A program made the translations under genes and the position numbers. Of a stretch of 64,000 bases of DNA, positions 1-10,351 are shown one piece after another (the stretch's first letter is position 1; every line of letters starts with the position of its first letter). Origin of the DNA: an uncultured Porphyromonadaceae bacterium (GTDB lineage Bacteria > Bacteroidota > Bacteroidia > Bacteroidales > Muribaculaceae); assembly GCA_945873625.1 (NCBI GenBank), contig CAMCDS010000011.1, positions 1 through 64,000 on the forward strand, given 5' to 3'. Under the pieces are notes generated by a model that saw nothing but the letters and a program-made list of their open reading frames with translations, searched no databases and had not been told where the DNA came from.

Positions 1-60
1 CGCACCTCCGGCCCGCCCGCTTTCCTCCCGAAAAATTCCGAAAAATTCCGAAAAATTCCG

Positions 61-89
61 AAAAAAGGCCTCCCGAAGGAGACCTTTTT
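61..89. terminator. Rho-independent (bidirectional-looking) terminator hairpin downstream of PAP2 gene
   Basis: aaaaaaggcctcc-cgaa-ggagacctttttc stem-loop with A/T tails. Confidence 0.6.
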
Positions 90-95
90 CGATTT

Positions 96-692
96 TCAGA
101 AGGTAAAAGAGGCATAAAAGCCGTGGGTATGCCCGTCGGATGCAGGCGAGATGGAAAGATTATGCTCCCGCGCCCACGGCCGGGTGAAGATATATGCAGA
201 GCCCGCTCCTATCGCTGCTCCGGCCACTACGTCCCACCAATGATGTTTTTTCGAGAACACCCTGCCCCAGGCCACGTAGGTGGCGAGGGCATAAGCCGGA
301 CCGCCGAACTTCCATCCGTAGCGCCTTTGCAGATAAGCGGCCGACGCGAACGTTACCGCGGAATGGCCCGAGGGGAAAGAGTGATAGTTGGAATGGTCGG
401 GACGTCGCTCCTTAATAGAGTATTTAAGTATCAGAGTGGCTCCTCCGGCGGCGAGGGCGGTGAAGGCCCCCTGCTTCAGTCCCTGCCAGTCCTTAAGTAT
501 GAGGGTTCCTGCCAGAGCGGCCGCTGGAAGCGCGATGGCTATGACGTCGGTGGATGTCGCCACGCCCTTCTGGGCCGACGAGGGGGTAAACTCAGGTTCG
601 GGTTGTTGCGCCACCGCATTTAAGGAGAAAGCCAATAGCAGCAAGACCGACACCACCTTTGCCTTGCACGTATTCAAAACAGTCCTGTTCAT
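96..692 (-). CDS. PAP2 superfamily phosphatase (membrane lipid phosphatase)
   Basis: K-x6-RP (KYSIKERRP), PSGHS and GRVFSKKHHWWD motifs of the PAP2 family; signal/TM segments. Confidence 0.9.
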   Translation of the reverse strand: MNRTVLNTCKAKVVSVLLLLAFSLNAVAQQPEPEFTPSSAQKGVATSTDVIAIALPAAALAGTLILKDWQGLKQGAFTALAAGGATLILKYSIKERRPDHSNYHSFPSGHSAVTFASAAYLQRRYGWKFGGPAYALATYVAWGRVFSKKHHWWDVVAGAAIGAGSAYIFTRPWAREHNLSISPASDGHTHGFYASFTF

Positions 693-1075
693 TTGAAAAG
701 CTGAATGATGTGAGGGATAAAGACTATAAGGCCGACGACCACTACAGCGACCACAAGGAGCAGCACTGCCCCGGCGGCCACATCCTTTGCCTTGCCGATG
801 AGGGGATGAAACTCCGGCGACACCTTGTCGGCGACGGCCTCAAGAGCGGTGTTGAATCCTTCGGCCATGAACACCGCACCGATGCAGAGAAGCACCACGC
901 ACCACTCCATTCCCGAGAGACCGAAAATGAATGAGGCGACAATCACGAGCGCGGCCACGCAAAGATGCACCTTCGCGTTGGCCTCACTCCCGAAGAGGGT
1001 CTTTATCCCCTTCCACGCGAAGCCAAAAGAGCGTGCCCTCCCCTTCCAGAATCCTCTGTCGGATTTAATAGTCAT
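689..1075 (-). CDS. dgkA: Diacylglycerol kinase family (DgkA-like) membrane protein
   Basis: Small 3-TM protein with AEGFNTALEAVADKVSPEFHPLIGKAKDVAAGAVLL; start revised to internal MTIKSDRG; 4-nt overlap with the PAP2 gene. Confidence 0.88.
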   Translation of the reverse strand: MTIKSDRGFWKGRARSFGFAWKGIKTLFGSEANAKVHLCVAALVIVASFIFGLSGMEWCVVLLCIGAVFMAEGFNTALEAVADKVSPEFHPLIGKAKDVAAGAVLLLVVAVVVVGLIVFIPHIIQLFK

Positions 1076-2642
1076 AGTCGAGCGAGAATTCGTCGATATA
1101 GAGAAGCGACCCGACGCCACCTACAAAATAATCTCCGTATTTGGATGAAGACGTCGTAATCTGAATATAAGACGGAATCCTTGAAGTGGAGTTATACTTC
1201 AAGTCAATCACAAACTCCTTGTAGGAGTTCATCTCTCCGGAGTAGATAAGCTCGCCGTAGGCTATGACCGACGGGTCCGACGGATTGAAAAGCTGACGTG
1301 CCGACGGCTTGGTACGCACCTCAAACGGGGCAGTCCAGTCGGTCAAGGCTATATATATATGACATGAATCGGGACGTCCTTTCAGATAATTAAGCTCTTC
1401 GGTAGCCGAGAGGTCGATTTTCTTGGCCGAATACTGGAAATATCCGCGTAGCCTGGTAGGACGCAGGTTCCATTCACGTCCGAAATTAAGGATACCGTTG
1501 GTTCCTTCGGTTGCCACATATATTCCGCTGAACACCGAGCCTGAGGCGAGCTTTCCCATACCAAAGAGATTTGCGAATATCGTTTCGAGGCGGGCCGACT
1601 TTCCGACTCCCGAGGAGGTATAGTCGGACGGAGTGGTATTTGACGAACCTGCCATCACTGCACCGGCGTTGCCCGTGTCCCAGAAGCGTTGGCCGTCAAT
1701 TGCCCACGGACACCACTTCTTTCCGTCGAGCCACCAGTCGTCGAACGAGCCGTCGGGGAGCACACGCGTGTCTTGCGTGGTTACCGTTATCGCATCTCCG
1801 AGTTCCTCGCCCGAGACGGCGCGAACCTCATATTCGGTCAGCGGTTCAAGGTGCGGTATGCAGGCATGGAACGAGGTGCCTTCCGAGACGATGGCCGACG
1901 CAGGGACGTCGATCCACTTCGCGTCGGATGTCTTCTTATACTGAAATCCCTGAGGCACATCCTCCTGCGACTCGCCGTAGGCCCAGACCACCTGCGACCA
2001 TGCGTCGACCGCGGATGTATAGACCACGAAGTCGGTTTTCTCTGCGTAGATGGTCCAGCGCTCCGTACGTCCGAACGCCGTAACATCCACATCGAGCGGA
2101 TTCAGAAGGTTGATTCTGCCTGGTTTCAGATCGGGGACCATCGTGGTAAGCCCTTCCGGACCGAGCTTTATGGTTTTAAGCGTCAGGTTCGTGAGGTTCT
2201 CCCTGTCGGATACACGCACCAGCACGCGGCGTCCGGGGACGTCGATCACGGCCTTGCCCACCTGTCCCTTGACAGTGAGATAGCGCTCAATCTCCTGCAC
2301 GGCCGAAATGGTCCATACATATTCCTGATACTTCGACAGCACTACTGTCATCGGGCGCGAAAGGTCGTACTCGCCGCTCAGGAGGTCGACCGACACCGAG
2401 GCGCCTTCGGTATAAGTGAAGTCGCTGAACTTCACCTTGCGGATGTCGACCTTCTCATCGAGGTAGACTACAGCCGAGAGCGTCTCCTCGTCGATTGCCG
2501 AAGGGAGCGTCTGCCCCTCGGGCACGAGGGTCATTATCGACTGGACGATGCGCGGGTAGGGGATGTCGTTCTTGATGCATCCGGCGGCCGCCAGCAGCAG
2601 CGCGAGGGATGCGAACGCTATGGCCTTGTATCTTTGAATCAT
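1065..2642 (-). CDS. PCMD-domain (putative carbohydrate metabolism domain) lipoprotein
   Basis: Lipobox-like LLAAAGC; C-terminal ...VGSLLYIDEFSLDYDY typical of PCMD proteins. Confidence 0.75.
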   Translation of the reverse strand: MIQRYKAIAFASLALLLAAAGCIKNDIPYPRIVQSIMTLVPEGQTLPSAIDEETLSAVVYLDEKVDIRKVKFSDFTYTEGASVSVDLLSGEYDLSRPMTVVLSKYQEYVWTISAVQEIERYLTVKGQVGKAVIDVPGRRVLVRVSDRENLTNLTLKTIKLGPEGLTTMVPDLKPGRINLLNPLDVDVTAFGRTERWTIYAEKTDFVVYTSAVDAWSQVVWAYGESQEDVPQGFQYKKTSDAKWIDVPASAIVSEGTSFHACIPHLEPLTEYEVRAVSGEELGDAITVTTQDTRVLPDGSFDDWWLDGKKWCPWAIDGQRFWDTGNAGAVMAGSSNTTPSDYTSSGVGKSARLETIFANLFGMGKLASGSVFSGIYVATEGTNGILNFGREWNLRPTRLRGYFQYSAKKIDLSATEELNYLKGRPDSCHIYIALTDWTAPFEVRTKPSARQLFNPSDPSVIAYGELIYSGEMNSYKEFVIDLKYNSTSRIPSYIQITTSSSKYGDYFVGGVGSLLYIDEFSLDYDY

Positions 2643-2672
2643 TGGAGTCAGGATTTAAGGTGTCAGCAGGGG

Positions 2673-3629
2673 TCAGATATGGACACCAATACCGAAATTG
2701 ATGTTGAAGATATTGAATTTGAAGTTAGCTCCCGACGTGAACCGGTTGCCCATCTCCTCGCCGTTGACGGTCTGCTTCTCGTTGCGCATATAATAGCCGA
2801 AGATGCCGAACGAGACGTTGAACGACACATTCTTCATTATAAATACGCATACTCCCGGGGAGAACGAGAGACGCGCCTGCATATATGTGGAGTGGGTGTT
2901 TTTTCGCTCGCCGTTGTATGGCCGGCGGAAATTGCCGTTGCCCGAAGCGAACGAAAGCTCCACCTCATTGAATATTCCGAATCGGGAAGAGCGCGCCATA
3001 CCAATATACTGCGCACACGTGATAGCGGCCGAATACTCCTCATTGTTGTAGCCTATGTCGGAGAGGTCGAACGACATATCGTCAGAAAAGTCGAGGCTGA
3101 GCGAGCCGAGGCCGGCTTTTGCGCGGGTATAGTTGATGCGCAGGCCGACGGAAATGTTGTTGCGGATGAAGTAGGAAATGGTCGGCTTGATGGAGAATAT
3201 GTGGCCCGAGACATCGACATCCGAAAGGAGGTCGAACACCCGGAGGTCAGACGATGAAAACTCACCGTAGGAGGCCGTAAGGGCAAACTGCCACTGCCCT
3301 TTGGGTATGAAGAGGAAATTGAAGAGTCCGCGGTCGTAGCGGCCGAGATTCTTCTGGCGGATGATCATCGGCACCGTGTCGCCGTTGACCACCACCTTTT
3401 CCGAAAGGTCGATGTTGGAGTTGTCGCGCACTATCTTCGAGCGTCCTTCGAGCACCGCCCTGAAGCTGTCGGCGAGCGAGTCGGGCACCCATAGCATTGT
3501 GCCTCCCTCCTCCTTGGCGAGAGGAGCGGACGGCAGAGTGGCGACAGAGTCGGGAGCCGCCGTCTGAGCGGCAGACAATCCCTGAGAGAGGAACGAGACT
3601 AATATTGAAAGTAGGATATATTTCATCAT
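2673..3629 (-). CDS. Putative outer-membrane beta-barrel protein
   Basis: Signal peptide, alternating aromatic/hydrophobic beta pattern, terminal aromatic-type strand (NINFGIGVHI); similar to the next ORF. Confidence 0.6.
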   Translation of the reverse strand: MMKYILLSILVSFLSQGLSAAQTAAPDSVATLPSAPLAKEEGGTMLWVPDSLADSFRAVLEGRSKIVRDNSNIDLSEKVVVNGDTVPMIIRQKNLGRYDRGLFNFLFIPKGQWQFALTASYGEFSSSDLRVFDLLSDVDVSGHIFSIKPTISYFIRNNISVGLRINYTRAKAGLGSLSLDFSDDMSFDLSDIGYNNEEYSAAITCAQYIGMARSSRFGIFNEVELSFASGNGNFRRPYNGERKNTHSTYMQARLSFSPGVCVFIMKNVSFNVSFGIFGYYMRNEKQTVNGEEMGNRFTSGANFKFNIFNINFGIGVHI

Positions 3630-3638
3630 GATGCCCGG

Positions 3639-4379
3639 TTAGAGATAGAAAGCCACCCCAAACGAGATGGAGAAGAGATTTATCCTGAAATTGGCCGATT
3701 TCGAGTTGCGCTTCGACACATATATCCGGTCCGAAATCTGCTTCGTGTCGGTATATTTGAAACCGAGCACTCCGACGTTAACCTCGAGGGCCGAATAGTT
3801 GTTGAGAAAGACGCAGAGGCCCGGGGCGATGCCCACGTTGAGAGAGAAATTGCGCTCGTAGGAGCCGGTGAGCTCCTCATGCTTCCCCTTCATGAGCTTC
3901 GACTGTCCGCCGCCGAGCTGCAGCTGCACCTCGTTGAAGAATCCGAACCGCTTGCTCCGGCCGATGGAGAAGTAATTGCGCATGATGGCCATGGCCGAAT
4001 AGTTGTGGGAGAGCTGATAAAGGTTCTCGACATTGAACTCGTTGTCGGCGCCGAGCACGATGTCGGCACTCTCGAGCTTGGTGAGCGAGCGCGAATAGGC
4101 AAACTTGCCGCCCACGCCGAGGTCGTCTTTCACTATATAGCAGACCATCGGCGACACCTTGAACGAATATGTGTCGCCCGAGATTCCCTCGAATACGAGA
4201 AACTGGTATTTGTTCTGGTTTGACTGGTCGTAGGAAACGGAGATGCCGGCCACGAACTGCCCCTTGGGGACGAAGACCACCGACTCGATTTCACGTTTGA
4301 AATCCTCCTGAGCTCTCGCCCCGAAAGGGACGAGAGCCAGAAGGATGACCGGAATAACGATTTTCAGAATCTTATTCAT
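3639..4379 (-). CDS. Putative outer-membrane beta-barrel protein (paralogue of 2673..3629)
   Basis: Signal peptide, shared F(V/I)PKGQ... and 'SR(F/G)FG(I/F)FNEV' segments with the neighbouring ORF. Confidence 0.6.
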   Translation of the reverse strand: MNKILKIVIPVILLALVPFGARAQEDFKREIESVVFVPKGQFVAGISVSYDQSNQNKYQFLVFEGISGDTYSFKVSPMVCYIVKDDLGVGGKFAYSRSLTKLESADIVLGADNEFNVENLYQLSHNYSAMAIMRNYFSIGRSKRFGFFNEVQLQLGGGQSKLMKGKHEELTGSYERNFSLNVGIAPGLCVFLNNYSALEVNVGVLGFKYTDTKQISDRIYVSKRNSKSANFRINLFSISFGVAFYL

Positions 4380-6555
4380 AGATTAATTCAAAGTCGTCAA
4401 TATAAAGCACGCTGCTCGATGAGCCGGAGAAGTAGTCGCCGAACTTCGACGCACAGCATACAATGACAAGATAGAGAGGTTTCGACGTGGCCGCGCGATT
4501 GTTGTATTGCAGCGGCACCTCCACTCTCTGCAGCGAGCCGTCGGGTCCGAAGGCCTCCTTCCAGGTTACCTGGCCGTAGGCCACCACCTTGTCGAAGTCT
4601 TCGTCGCCGCTCTTCATCGGGAAGAGCTTACGGTTGCTGGGATTGGTGCGTATCTCGACGGGAGCGGTAACGAGAGCCACATAAATCTGTCCGTGGTCGG
4701 AATCGCCCTTCGCGAACTCGAGATAGCCCTGATTTCCGTCTTTAATCACGTCGACCGTTCCGGGACGATAGTTGGCCCATACGGCCACCTTGTCGGGATG
4801 CGAGCCGTTGTAGGGGCGTCCGAACGAGAGCACGCCGTTGGTGCCGTCGGTCTTCACATAGTCGCCGGTGAAGATGTTGCCGGCAGCCAGGATTCCGAGA
4901 GCCGACGAAGAAGCGAGACGGGCTGAGTAAGCACCGGTGTGGAACATATCGGTCGATTTGTCGGTAAGCGTCTTGTTGGCCGTGGCGGCACCCTCGTTGC
5001 CTGAATCCCAGAAAGTGGGTTCGGAGCCGGAGCCGGGGAATATCACGTTCTTGTTGCCGAGCATGGTCTTGGCGGAGTAAGTGCCCCATTCCTCAAACGA
5101 TGCATTGGGGATGACAAACACCGATTCGGTGGTGAAGAACTGCGATTCGGAAGTGAAGCCCTCGCCTACTGCGCGATACTCATACCTTGTGCCGGGGGTG
5201 AGGTTGGAGAGCGTTACCCTGAACCGCTCGGTCGACACGCCTTCGAGGCTTGCCGAGAGCCACTGCGAGGCGCCCGACTCACGATACTCTACCGCAAGAC
5301 CGGCCACGCCATGATTGATGATTCGGCCAGATACCACGGCCTTGCGGGCACGGAGGTCGAGAAGGTCGGTCTGGGCCACGGCATCAAGCACCACGGGGTC
5401 GTCGAATATCTGATACCCCTCGCCCACTCCGATACGTATGCGGGCGGGATTATACTTTCCGTATGAGTCGTGGGGGGTAACGGTCATCTCGTAGGCGCCG
5501 TCGGGAAGGGCGTTGAGAAACTCCTTCTTTACATAGAGATAGGCCGTGGAGATACCTTTCGACGAAGTGGGCAGCACCTCCCAGTCGATGCCGGCGGCAC
5601 GCAGACCTGCGGCTACGGCATCCGTGGCCGACATGAGGTCGAGCTCACGGGCGGGAAGGCCGAGGGCGGAATACTGTTCCGACGAGAGATAGAGGTGGCT
5701 CAGGTTTCCGAAAGCCTTTATCTTGAAGGTCTTGTCGGTGAATCCTCCGCGCTCGGCAAATATCTGCCTCGCGGCGTCGAACTCCACTCCGGTAACCGAA
5801 GGGCGTCCGAGGATGGCTACCTCGCTCTCCACAAGCACCTCGCGCTCGTCGATGGTGATGAGGAGGAACGAACCGCCGAATTCATCGTAGGTAGGATTGC
5901 TCGACACGTTGAGCACGTATTCATGTCCTTTCTTCACTCCGGGAATCACGCCGTCGAGCGAGAAGGGCTTGCCGTCGCCGTTGGTGCCCGAGATGGTATA
6001 CGCGAGGTCTTTGTCGGCGTTGGGCATCATGAAGTAGCCTTTTGACTCAAGAGTCTCGTCGGCAAACGTGAGGGTGCCGCGCGAGTGGCCTACCTCAACC
6101 TTGAGGCCCGATACGGAGAGTCCTTCCAGCGTGGAGGTATTGATTGACGTCACCACGTTGGCTATCTTGCACGTGAGAGTAACATCGACATCTCCACCGG
6201 CAATCTCAAAGCGGCTCTCGCCCTGATAGAACTTTTTGTCGAACGAAGCCGACACACTGTCGCCGGCCCATGCCTCCGCCAGATAGCTTCCGGCGCGGAG
6301 GGGAATCCTGTCGGGGATTTCGCCGAGACCCTTGTACTTGCGCACGAGTCCCTTGGAGTTGGAGATATAGAGTACCGTCGACTCGCCGAGGTCTATGTCA
6401 TCGGTTTCGGCACGGGTGAGGTCGGAATTGATCACCATCTTCACCCTGAGGGCTCCGTCGCCGCCGAAAGGTTCCTCAGAGACGCACGACTGGAAACCGG
6501 AAGCGGCCAGAACGGCGCCGGCCGTCAAGGCCATGTAATACTTAAAAGATTTCAT
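4372..6555 (-). CDS. DUF4493 + PCMD domain lipoprotein
   Basis: Lipobox-like GFQSC; DUF4493-like N-terminus (SYLAEAWAGDS...), C-terminal YIDDFELIYE PCMD-like end. Confidence 0.7.
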   Translation of the reverse strand: MKSFKYYMALTAGAVLAASGFQSCVSEEPFGGDGALRVKMVINSDLTRAETDDIDLGESTVLYISNSKGLVRKYKGLGEIPDRIPLRAGSYLAEAWAGDSVSASFDKKFYQGESRFEIAGGDVDVTLTCKIANVVTSINTSTLEGLSVSGLKVEVGHSRGTLTFADETLESKGYFMMPNADKDLAYTISGTNGDGKPFSLDGVIPGVKKGHEYVLNVSSNPTYDEFGGSFLLITIDEREVLVESEVAILGRPSVTGVEFDAARQIFAERGGFTDKTFKIKAFGNLSHLYLSSEQYSALGLPARELDLMSATDAVAAGLRAAGIDWEVLPTSSKGISTAYLYVKKEFLNALPDGAYEMTVTPHDSYGKYNPARIRIGVGEGYQIFDDPVVLDAVAQTDLLDLRARKAVVSGRIINHGVAGLAVEYRESGASQWLSASLEGVSTERFRVTLSNLTPGTRYEYRAVGEGFTSESQFFTTESVFVIPNASFEEWGTYSAKTMLGNKNVIFPGSGSEPTFWDSGNEGAATANKTLTDKSTDMFHTGAYSARLASSSALGILAAGNIFTGDYVKTDGTNGVLSFGRPYNGSHPDKVAVWANYRPGTVDVIKDGNQGYLEFAKGDSDHGQIYVALVTAPVEIRTNPSNRKLFPMKSGDEDFDKVVAYGQVTWKEAFGPDGSLQRVEVPLQYNNRAATSKPLYLVIVCCASKFGDYFSGSSSSVLYIDDFELIYE

Positions 6556-6568
6556 TGTCGTGGTCGGG

Positions 6569-7813
6569 TTAAGGGTTCATTTTAAGGGTAAGAGTTTTCT
6601 TGGTAGAGCCGTTCGCGTCGGTAACTACGAACTTGAACTGATGAGTCTGATTGCCGAAGACAGCAAGGGGACCCATAAAGTCGGATATATCGAACGAGAG
6701 TTCGGTTTTTCCGCCGAGCGAAGTCTCATTATCGGGGATGAAGTGAAGTCCTCGGAGCGCATCGAGATACGTTCCCGGATTCACGAGGTCGAGATGGGAA
6801 GTAAGGCCGATTCCGGAAAGCTCCTCTTCAGTAAGACCGTCAGAGATAATGTCGACTGTAAAGCCCGTGATACCTCCGGGAGCGACAGATTTGATGTCGA
6901 TAATGACTTTGGAGTCAGGAGTAACTTCATTCACCTTATCGAGAGAAATGGGAGCGCGACCCACCAGCGTCGGGGGTACTTTCTTCTCAGGTTCGTCGCC
7001 GCCTTCCTCCTTGGGACGCATGTCGTCGACGAGGGTCTGGTCTTCCTGGTCAATCGAGCGGTTCACATTCTCGATTTCTACGGAAGCGTCGACGCGAAGC
7101 GTGGCGTCGGCGTCGCCCGGCTCTTCGTCTACCGGGGTATGGATAGTGAATACTATCTTATAATAGTTGCCGGGGCGGACATCGTCGTAGACCTTCGTCT
7201 CGGTGGTCTGCAAGCCCTCTACCTCGCCGGTGAACGTGGCGGCGAGCGTATGGCTTTCGGCCACGTAGGCGAAATAGCCGAAGCGGTCCGTGTCGGTAAC
7301 GGTGAAGTCGAGCGACGAACCGTGCTCACCGACCTTCACCGTTACTTTTGCGTCGGCGCCCATTACGGCTTTGAGTTCATCGGAGAATGCCACCGACACC
7401 TTCACGTTGGCCAGCGAGCATACGATGGGGTCGGATACGACGGTTATCTGGTCGGCCACCACGCTGAACGCCGAGAGGGTGCGTCCCTCATAATAGGGAG
7501 CGTCCCAGGCGGCGGAGGGGTTGGTGCCGTAGAAGGCACGTGCCGTGTAGCTGCCTACGGGGAGTTCCACCACTCCGGGCATGTCGCCGTAGCGGTATGT
7601 GGCCTCAGGCGTAGACGATCCGTTGCGGAAAAACTCTACGGTGAAGTCGTCGACCGAGACGGCGGCCGCGCGAGTCTCCTCGGCGAGCTCCACAGTCAGG
7701 GCGCTGACATCGACTCCGCCCTTCTCTGTGCGGTCGTCAAAACCGTTCTCTTTAGAGCATCCGGCGAGCAGGGCCGCCAGAGCGAAGACTAAGAAAATCT
7801 TTATATGGTTCAT
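6569..7813 (-). CDS. DUF4493 domain lipoprotein
   Basis: Lipobox LLAGC; VGSYTARAFYGTNPSAAWDAPYYEGRTLSAFSV resembles the DUF4493 repeat in neighbouring genes. Confidence 0.7.
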   Translation of the reverse strand: MNHIKIFLVFALAALLAGCSKENGFDDRTEKGGVDVSALTVELAEETRAAAVSVDDFTVEFFRNGSSTPEATYRYGDMPGVVELPVGSYTARAFYGTNPSAAWDAPYYEGRTLSAFSVVADQITVVSDPIVCSLANVKVSVAFSDELKAVMGADAKVTVKVGEHGSSLDFTVTDTDRFGYFAYVAESHTLAATFTGEVEGLQTTETKVYDDVRPGNYYKIVFTIHTPVDEEPGDADATLRVDASVEIENVNRSIDQEDQTLVDDMRPKEEGGDEPEKKVPPTLVGRAPISLDKVNEVTPDSKVIIDIKSVAPGGITGFTVDIISDGLTEEELSGIGLTSHLDLVNPGTYLDALRGLHFIPDNETSLGGKTELSFDISDFMGPLAVFGNQTHQFKFVVTDANGSTKKTLTLKMNP

Positions 7814-7828
7814 TTCAGATGTTACAGA

Positions 7829-10351
7829 TTAGTAGTTTAACTTCACGTTGTCGAGGGTCAGCTCCGAACCTGTGGCCAAAGCCTTGTAGGCGTTGGTGCC
7901 GACAGTGTAGTCCACTTTCAACCCGCCTCCCTCGTTGAGCTTCGAGCCGGAGGGGATATTGACAGCGATGCTGTTTCCTTTTGTGGAGCGGAAACGGATT
8001 TCCATTGTGGCTGCCTTCTTACCGAAGGGGTAAGCCGGGAGGTTGACGGTGGTTCTTGTCATCGACGAAGCCGCGGGTATGTCGCAGGTGGCTGTCGCTA
8101 TCACGCTTCCCGAGGCGTCGCGCAGGGCGATGTATGCCTCACCCTTCTCGCTTCCGAGGGGGGCGTACTGATAGTCGAACGTCATCGACGAGGGGCGCGA
8201 GGTGAAGGCCACCCCGTCGGTGCGCGACTCGCTTCCGGCATACGAATATGAGCCGAGGAAGAGCTCGCCTGCCGCACGCTGCGAGGGATTGGCTGCGGTG
8301 GGGTTATAGTATGTGGTGCTGAAGAAAGAGCCAGTGCGGGCAATGTCGGCGCCGGCATGGTCGTAGGCCACGCTGCGGAGCTTCACGGCTCCGTCGGCGG
8401 CCATCGTCGAGGGCACCACATACCAGGTGTTCTGGTTCGATGCGCCGGTATAGGCCGTGCGGGCGTTGACCGAAGCCCACGATGCGGGCTCGTAGGCCGA
8501 GATGGAGGAGAACACCGTATAGGTAATGGCTCCGACAAGGAACTTTCCTCCGGTCTGTATCTTTCCGATGTTAACGGTCTGCGACGTCTGCGAGAAGTCG
8601 CCGTTGGGCACTGCTGCGGCAGCCTCGGTGGTTACCTGCGTCGAGGTGAGCGGCTGCGCGGAGGCGTCGGGCGACACCTTGGTGTGGACGGTGTAGGACG
8701 TGGCGGGCGAGAAACCGGTTACGGTGATGAGGCCGCTGTCGGCGTCGCGCGTGAATGAATAGCTGCCGCCCCGGGCCGAGCCGGATGCCGAAACCGACAC
8801 CTTGAGGGCGTTGAATATGGCTTGCTGAACCTTCGGGTCGGGATGCGAGACCTTGAGCACCACCTTGCTTGCGAAGGCATCGGCCTGCACGCTATAAGAG
8901 GGTGCGAGCACGGGAATCTCTACGTCGGCCTTCTTCGTGCCGTAGAAGTAGACCTGCACGGGGATGCGGTCGCGCTCCGTGTCGGGGAGGGTTACGGTGA
9001 AGAAGTAGCGTTTCTCGGCGAATGCCCTTGTCGAGGCTTCAGCCACCGACACCACCTCGCAGTCGCGGTAAACGCCGAACTTGTCGAGAGCCTTGAACGA
9101 GAAGGCCTTTTCGGCTTCGAGACCGTTGTAGTCGACGGCCACCACGGCAGTGGGCGAACCGAAAGCCACGGCTTCGGCCGAGGCCTTGACAGTCATGGGC
9201 TCGGACGTAACCACAAGCGTAACGGGCTCGCTGACACGCAGGAAGCGGTCTTTCACGACGAGCGACATACGGTGTTCGCCCGCAGGGAGCTGCTTGACGA
9301 AGCCCGAGAGGTCGAGGCGGCCCAGACGGCCGGGGTTCTTGAAGAAGCCGGCCTCTACGATTCCCGAGCCGGTAATCTGACTGCGGACGTCGGCAGTGGT
9401 CGCGAGAAGGTCTACCTCGTTTCCGAACGGGGGACGCCAGTCGGAGTCGACCGTGAGCTTGGCCTCCTTCATTCCGCCGCGGGCCACGACGTTGAAGGCA
9501 TATTTGGCCATCTCGCTCCCTTCCAGACCCTCGACGGGCACGCCCGACGTGAATCCCTCGGACTTGACCTCCGGGGCGGGGGTGGTGAAGAGCTCGTCGG
9601 AAAGGTCGATTTCCACATCTTCGGCCACGAGTTCGTCGCTGAAGATAATCTTGAGCGAAGCGTCTCCGGAGCCCTGTGCCACGTCAAACACCACGCGGTA
9701 ATGGTGGCGCGGGCGAGCGGTGAAGCCGTCGGGCTGAATGCTTGCCGATTGTCCCTGAGGCGTGGTGAAGGAGATGGTGAGGTCCACCTCGCCGGGGACG
9801 ATGAAGGCGGCGCGGGTCTCGTCGCGCGCGAAGTCGATGAAAGAGTGTCCGGCCGAATGTACCTTGGCACTCCATTCCGAGAAGTAGGCCTTGAAGGCGT
9901 CGGTATAGTCCACGCTCACCATCGAGTTGGCGAGAGAGGCGGTGATGGAAGCCTGCGTCTTCTTGGCTTCAAGCACTGAAATCTGCGCGGCGCCGTAGAA
10001 GTAAGGGGCGTCGAAGCCTTCGGTGTCCATGTCGCCGGAGAATGCTTCGAGCGTGTAGGTGCCGGTGTCGAACATATCCTCGGCATTGAAGTCGCCAAGC
10101 GAGTTCCACGTTTTGGAATAAGTGTTGTCCGATTTGGTGAGGCGCACCGCGAAGCTTTCGACATCGGGAGCCGTCAGAGTGGGAATTTCGGCACGTGTCG
10201 GGGCCGAGACGGCGACCTCCGGTGAGGCCGTCAGCGAGAGACTCAGATAGCCTTGTCCGCCGTCGGCTCCGCCGGGGCGACCCTCGTCGGAACATGCGCA
10301 CAAAGCCAAAGCCATGGCCGAGACATAAATGCCTTGTCTTAAAAATTTCAT
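7829..10351 (-). CDS. DUF4493 domain lipoprotein, large
   Basis: Lipobox LALCAC; TGTYTLEAFSGDMDTEGFDAPYFYGAAQISVLEAKK resembles adjacent DUF4493 genes. Confidence 0.7.
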   Translation of the reverse strand: MKFLRQGIYVSAMALALCACSDEGRPGGADGGQGYLSLSLTASPEVAVSAPTRAEIPTLTAPDVESFAVRLTKSDNTYSKTWNSLGDFNAEDMFDTGTYTLEAFSGDMDTEGFDAPYFYGAAQISVLEAKKTQASITASLANSMVSVDYTDAFKAYFSEWSAKVHSAGHSFIDFARDETRAAFIVPGEVDLTISFTTPQGQSASIQPDGFTARPRHHYRVVFDVAQGSGDASLKIIFSDELVAEDVEIDLSDELFTTPAPEVKSEGFTSGVPVEGLEGSEMAKYAFNVVARGGMKEAKLTVDSDWRPPFGNEVDLLATTADVRSQITGSGIVEAGFFKNPGRLGRLDLSGFVKQLPAGEHRMSLVVKDRFLRVSEPVTLVVTSEPMTVKASAEAVAFGSPTAVVAVDYNGLEAEKAFSFKALDKFGVYRDCEVVSVAEASTRAFAEKRYFFTVTLPDTERDRIPVQVYFYGTKKADVEIPVLAPSYSVQADAFASKVVLKVSHPDPKVQQAIFNALKVSVSASGSARGGSYSFTRDADSGLITVTGFSPATSYTVHTKVSPDASAQPLTSTQVTTEAAAAVPNGDFSQTSQTVNIGKIQTGGKFLVGAITYTVFSSISAYEPASWASVNARTAYTGASNQNTWYVVPSTMAADGAVKLRSVAYDHAGADIARTGSFFSTTYYNPTAANPSQRAAGELFLGSYSYAGSESRTDGVAFTSRPSSMTFDYQYAPLGSEKGEAYIALRDASGSVIATATCDIPAASSMTRTTVNLPAYPFGKKAATMEIRFRSTKGNSIAVNIPSGSKLNEGGGLKVDYTVGTNAYKALATGSELTLDNVKLNY

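Noticed and set aside
28-66. Short tandem repeat (gaaaaattcc units)
   Set aside because: Only about 3-4 copies of a 10-mer next to a terminator; too short to interpret.
1689-3257. Long plus-strand ORF (522 aa)
   Set aside because: Antisense shadow of PCMD and barrel genes; no family-like motifs, composition typical of reverse-frame translation in a GC-rich genome.
6560-7792. 410-aa plus-strand ORF
   Set aside because: Antisense to a DUF4493 lipoprotein with signal peptide; shadow ORF.
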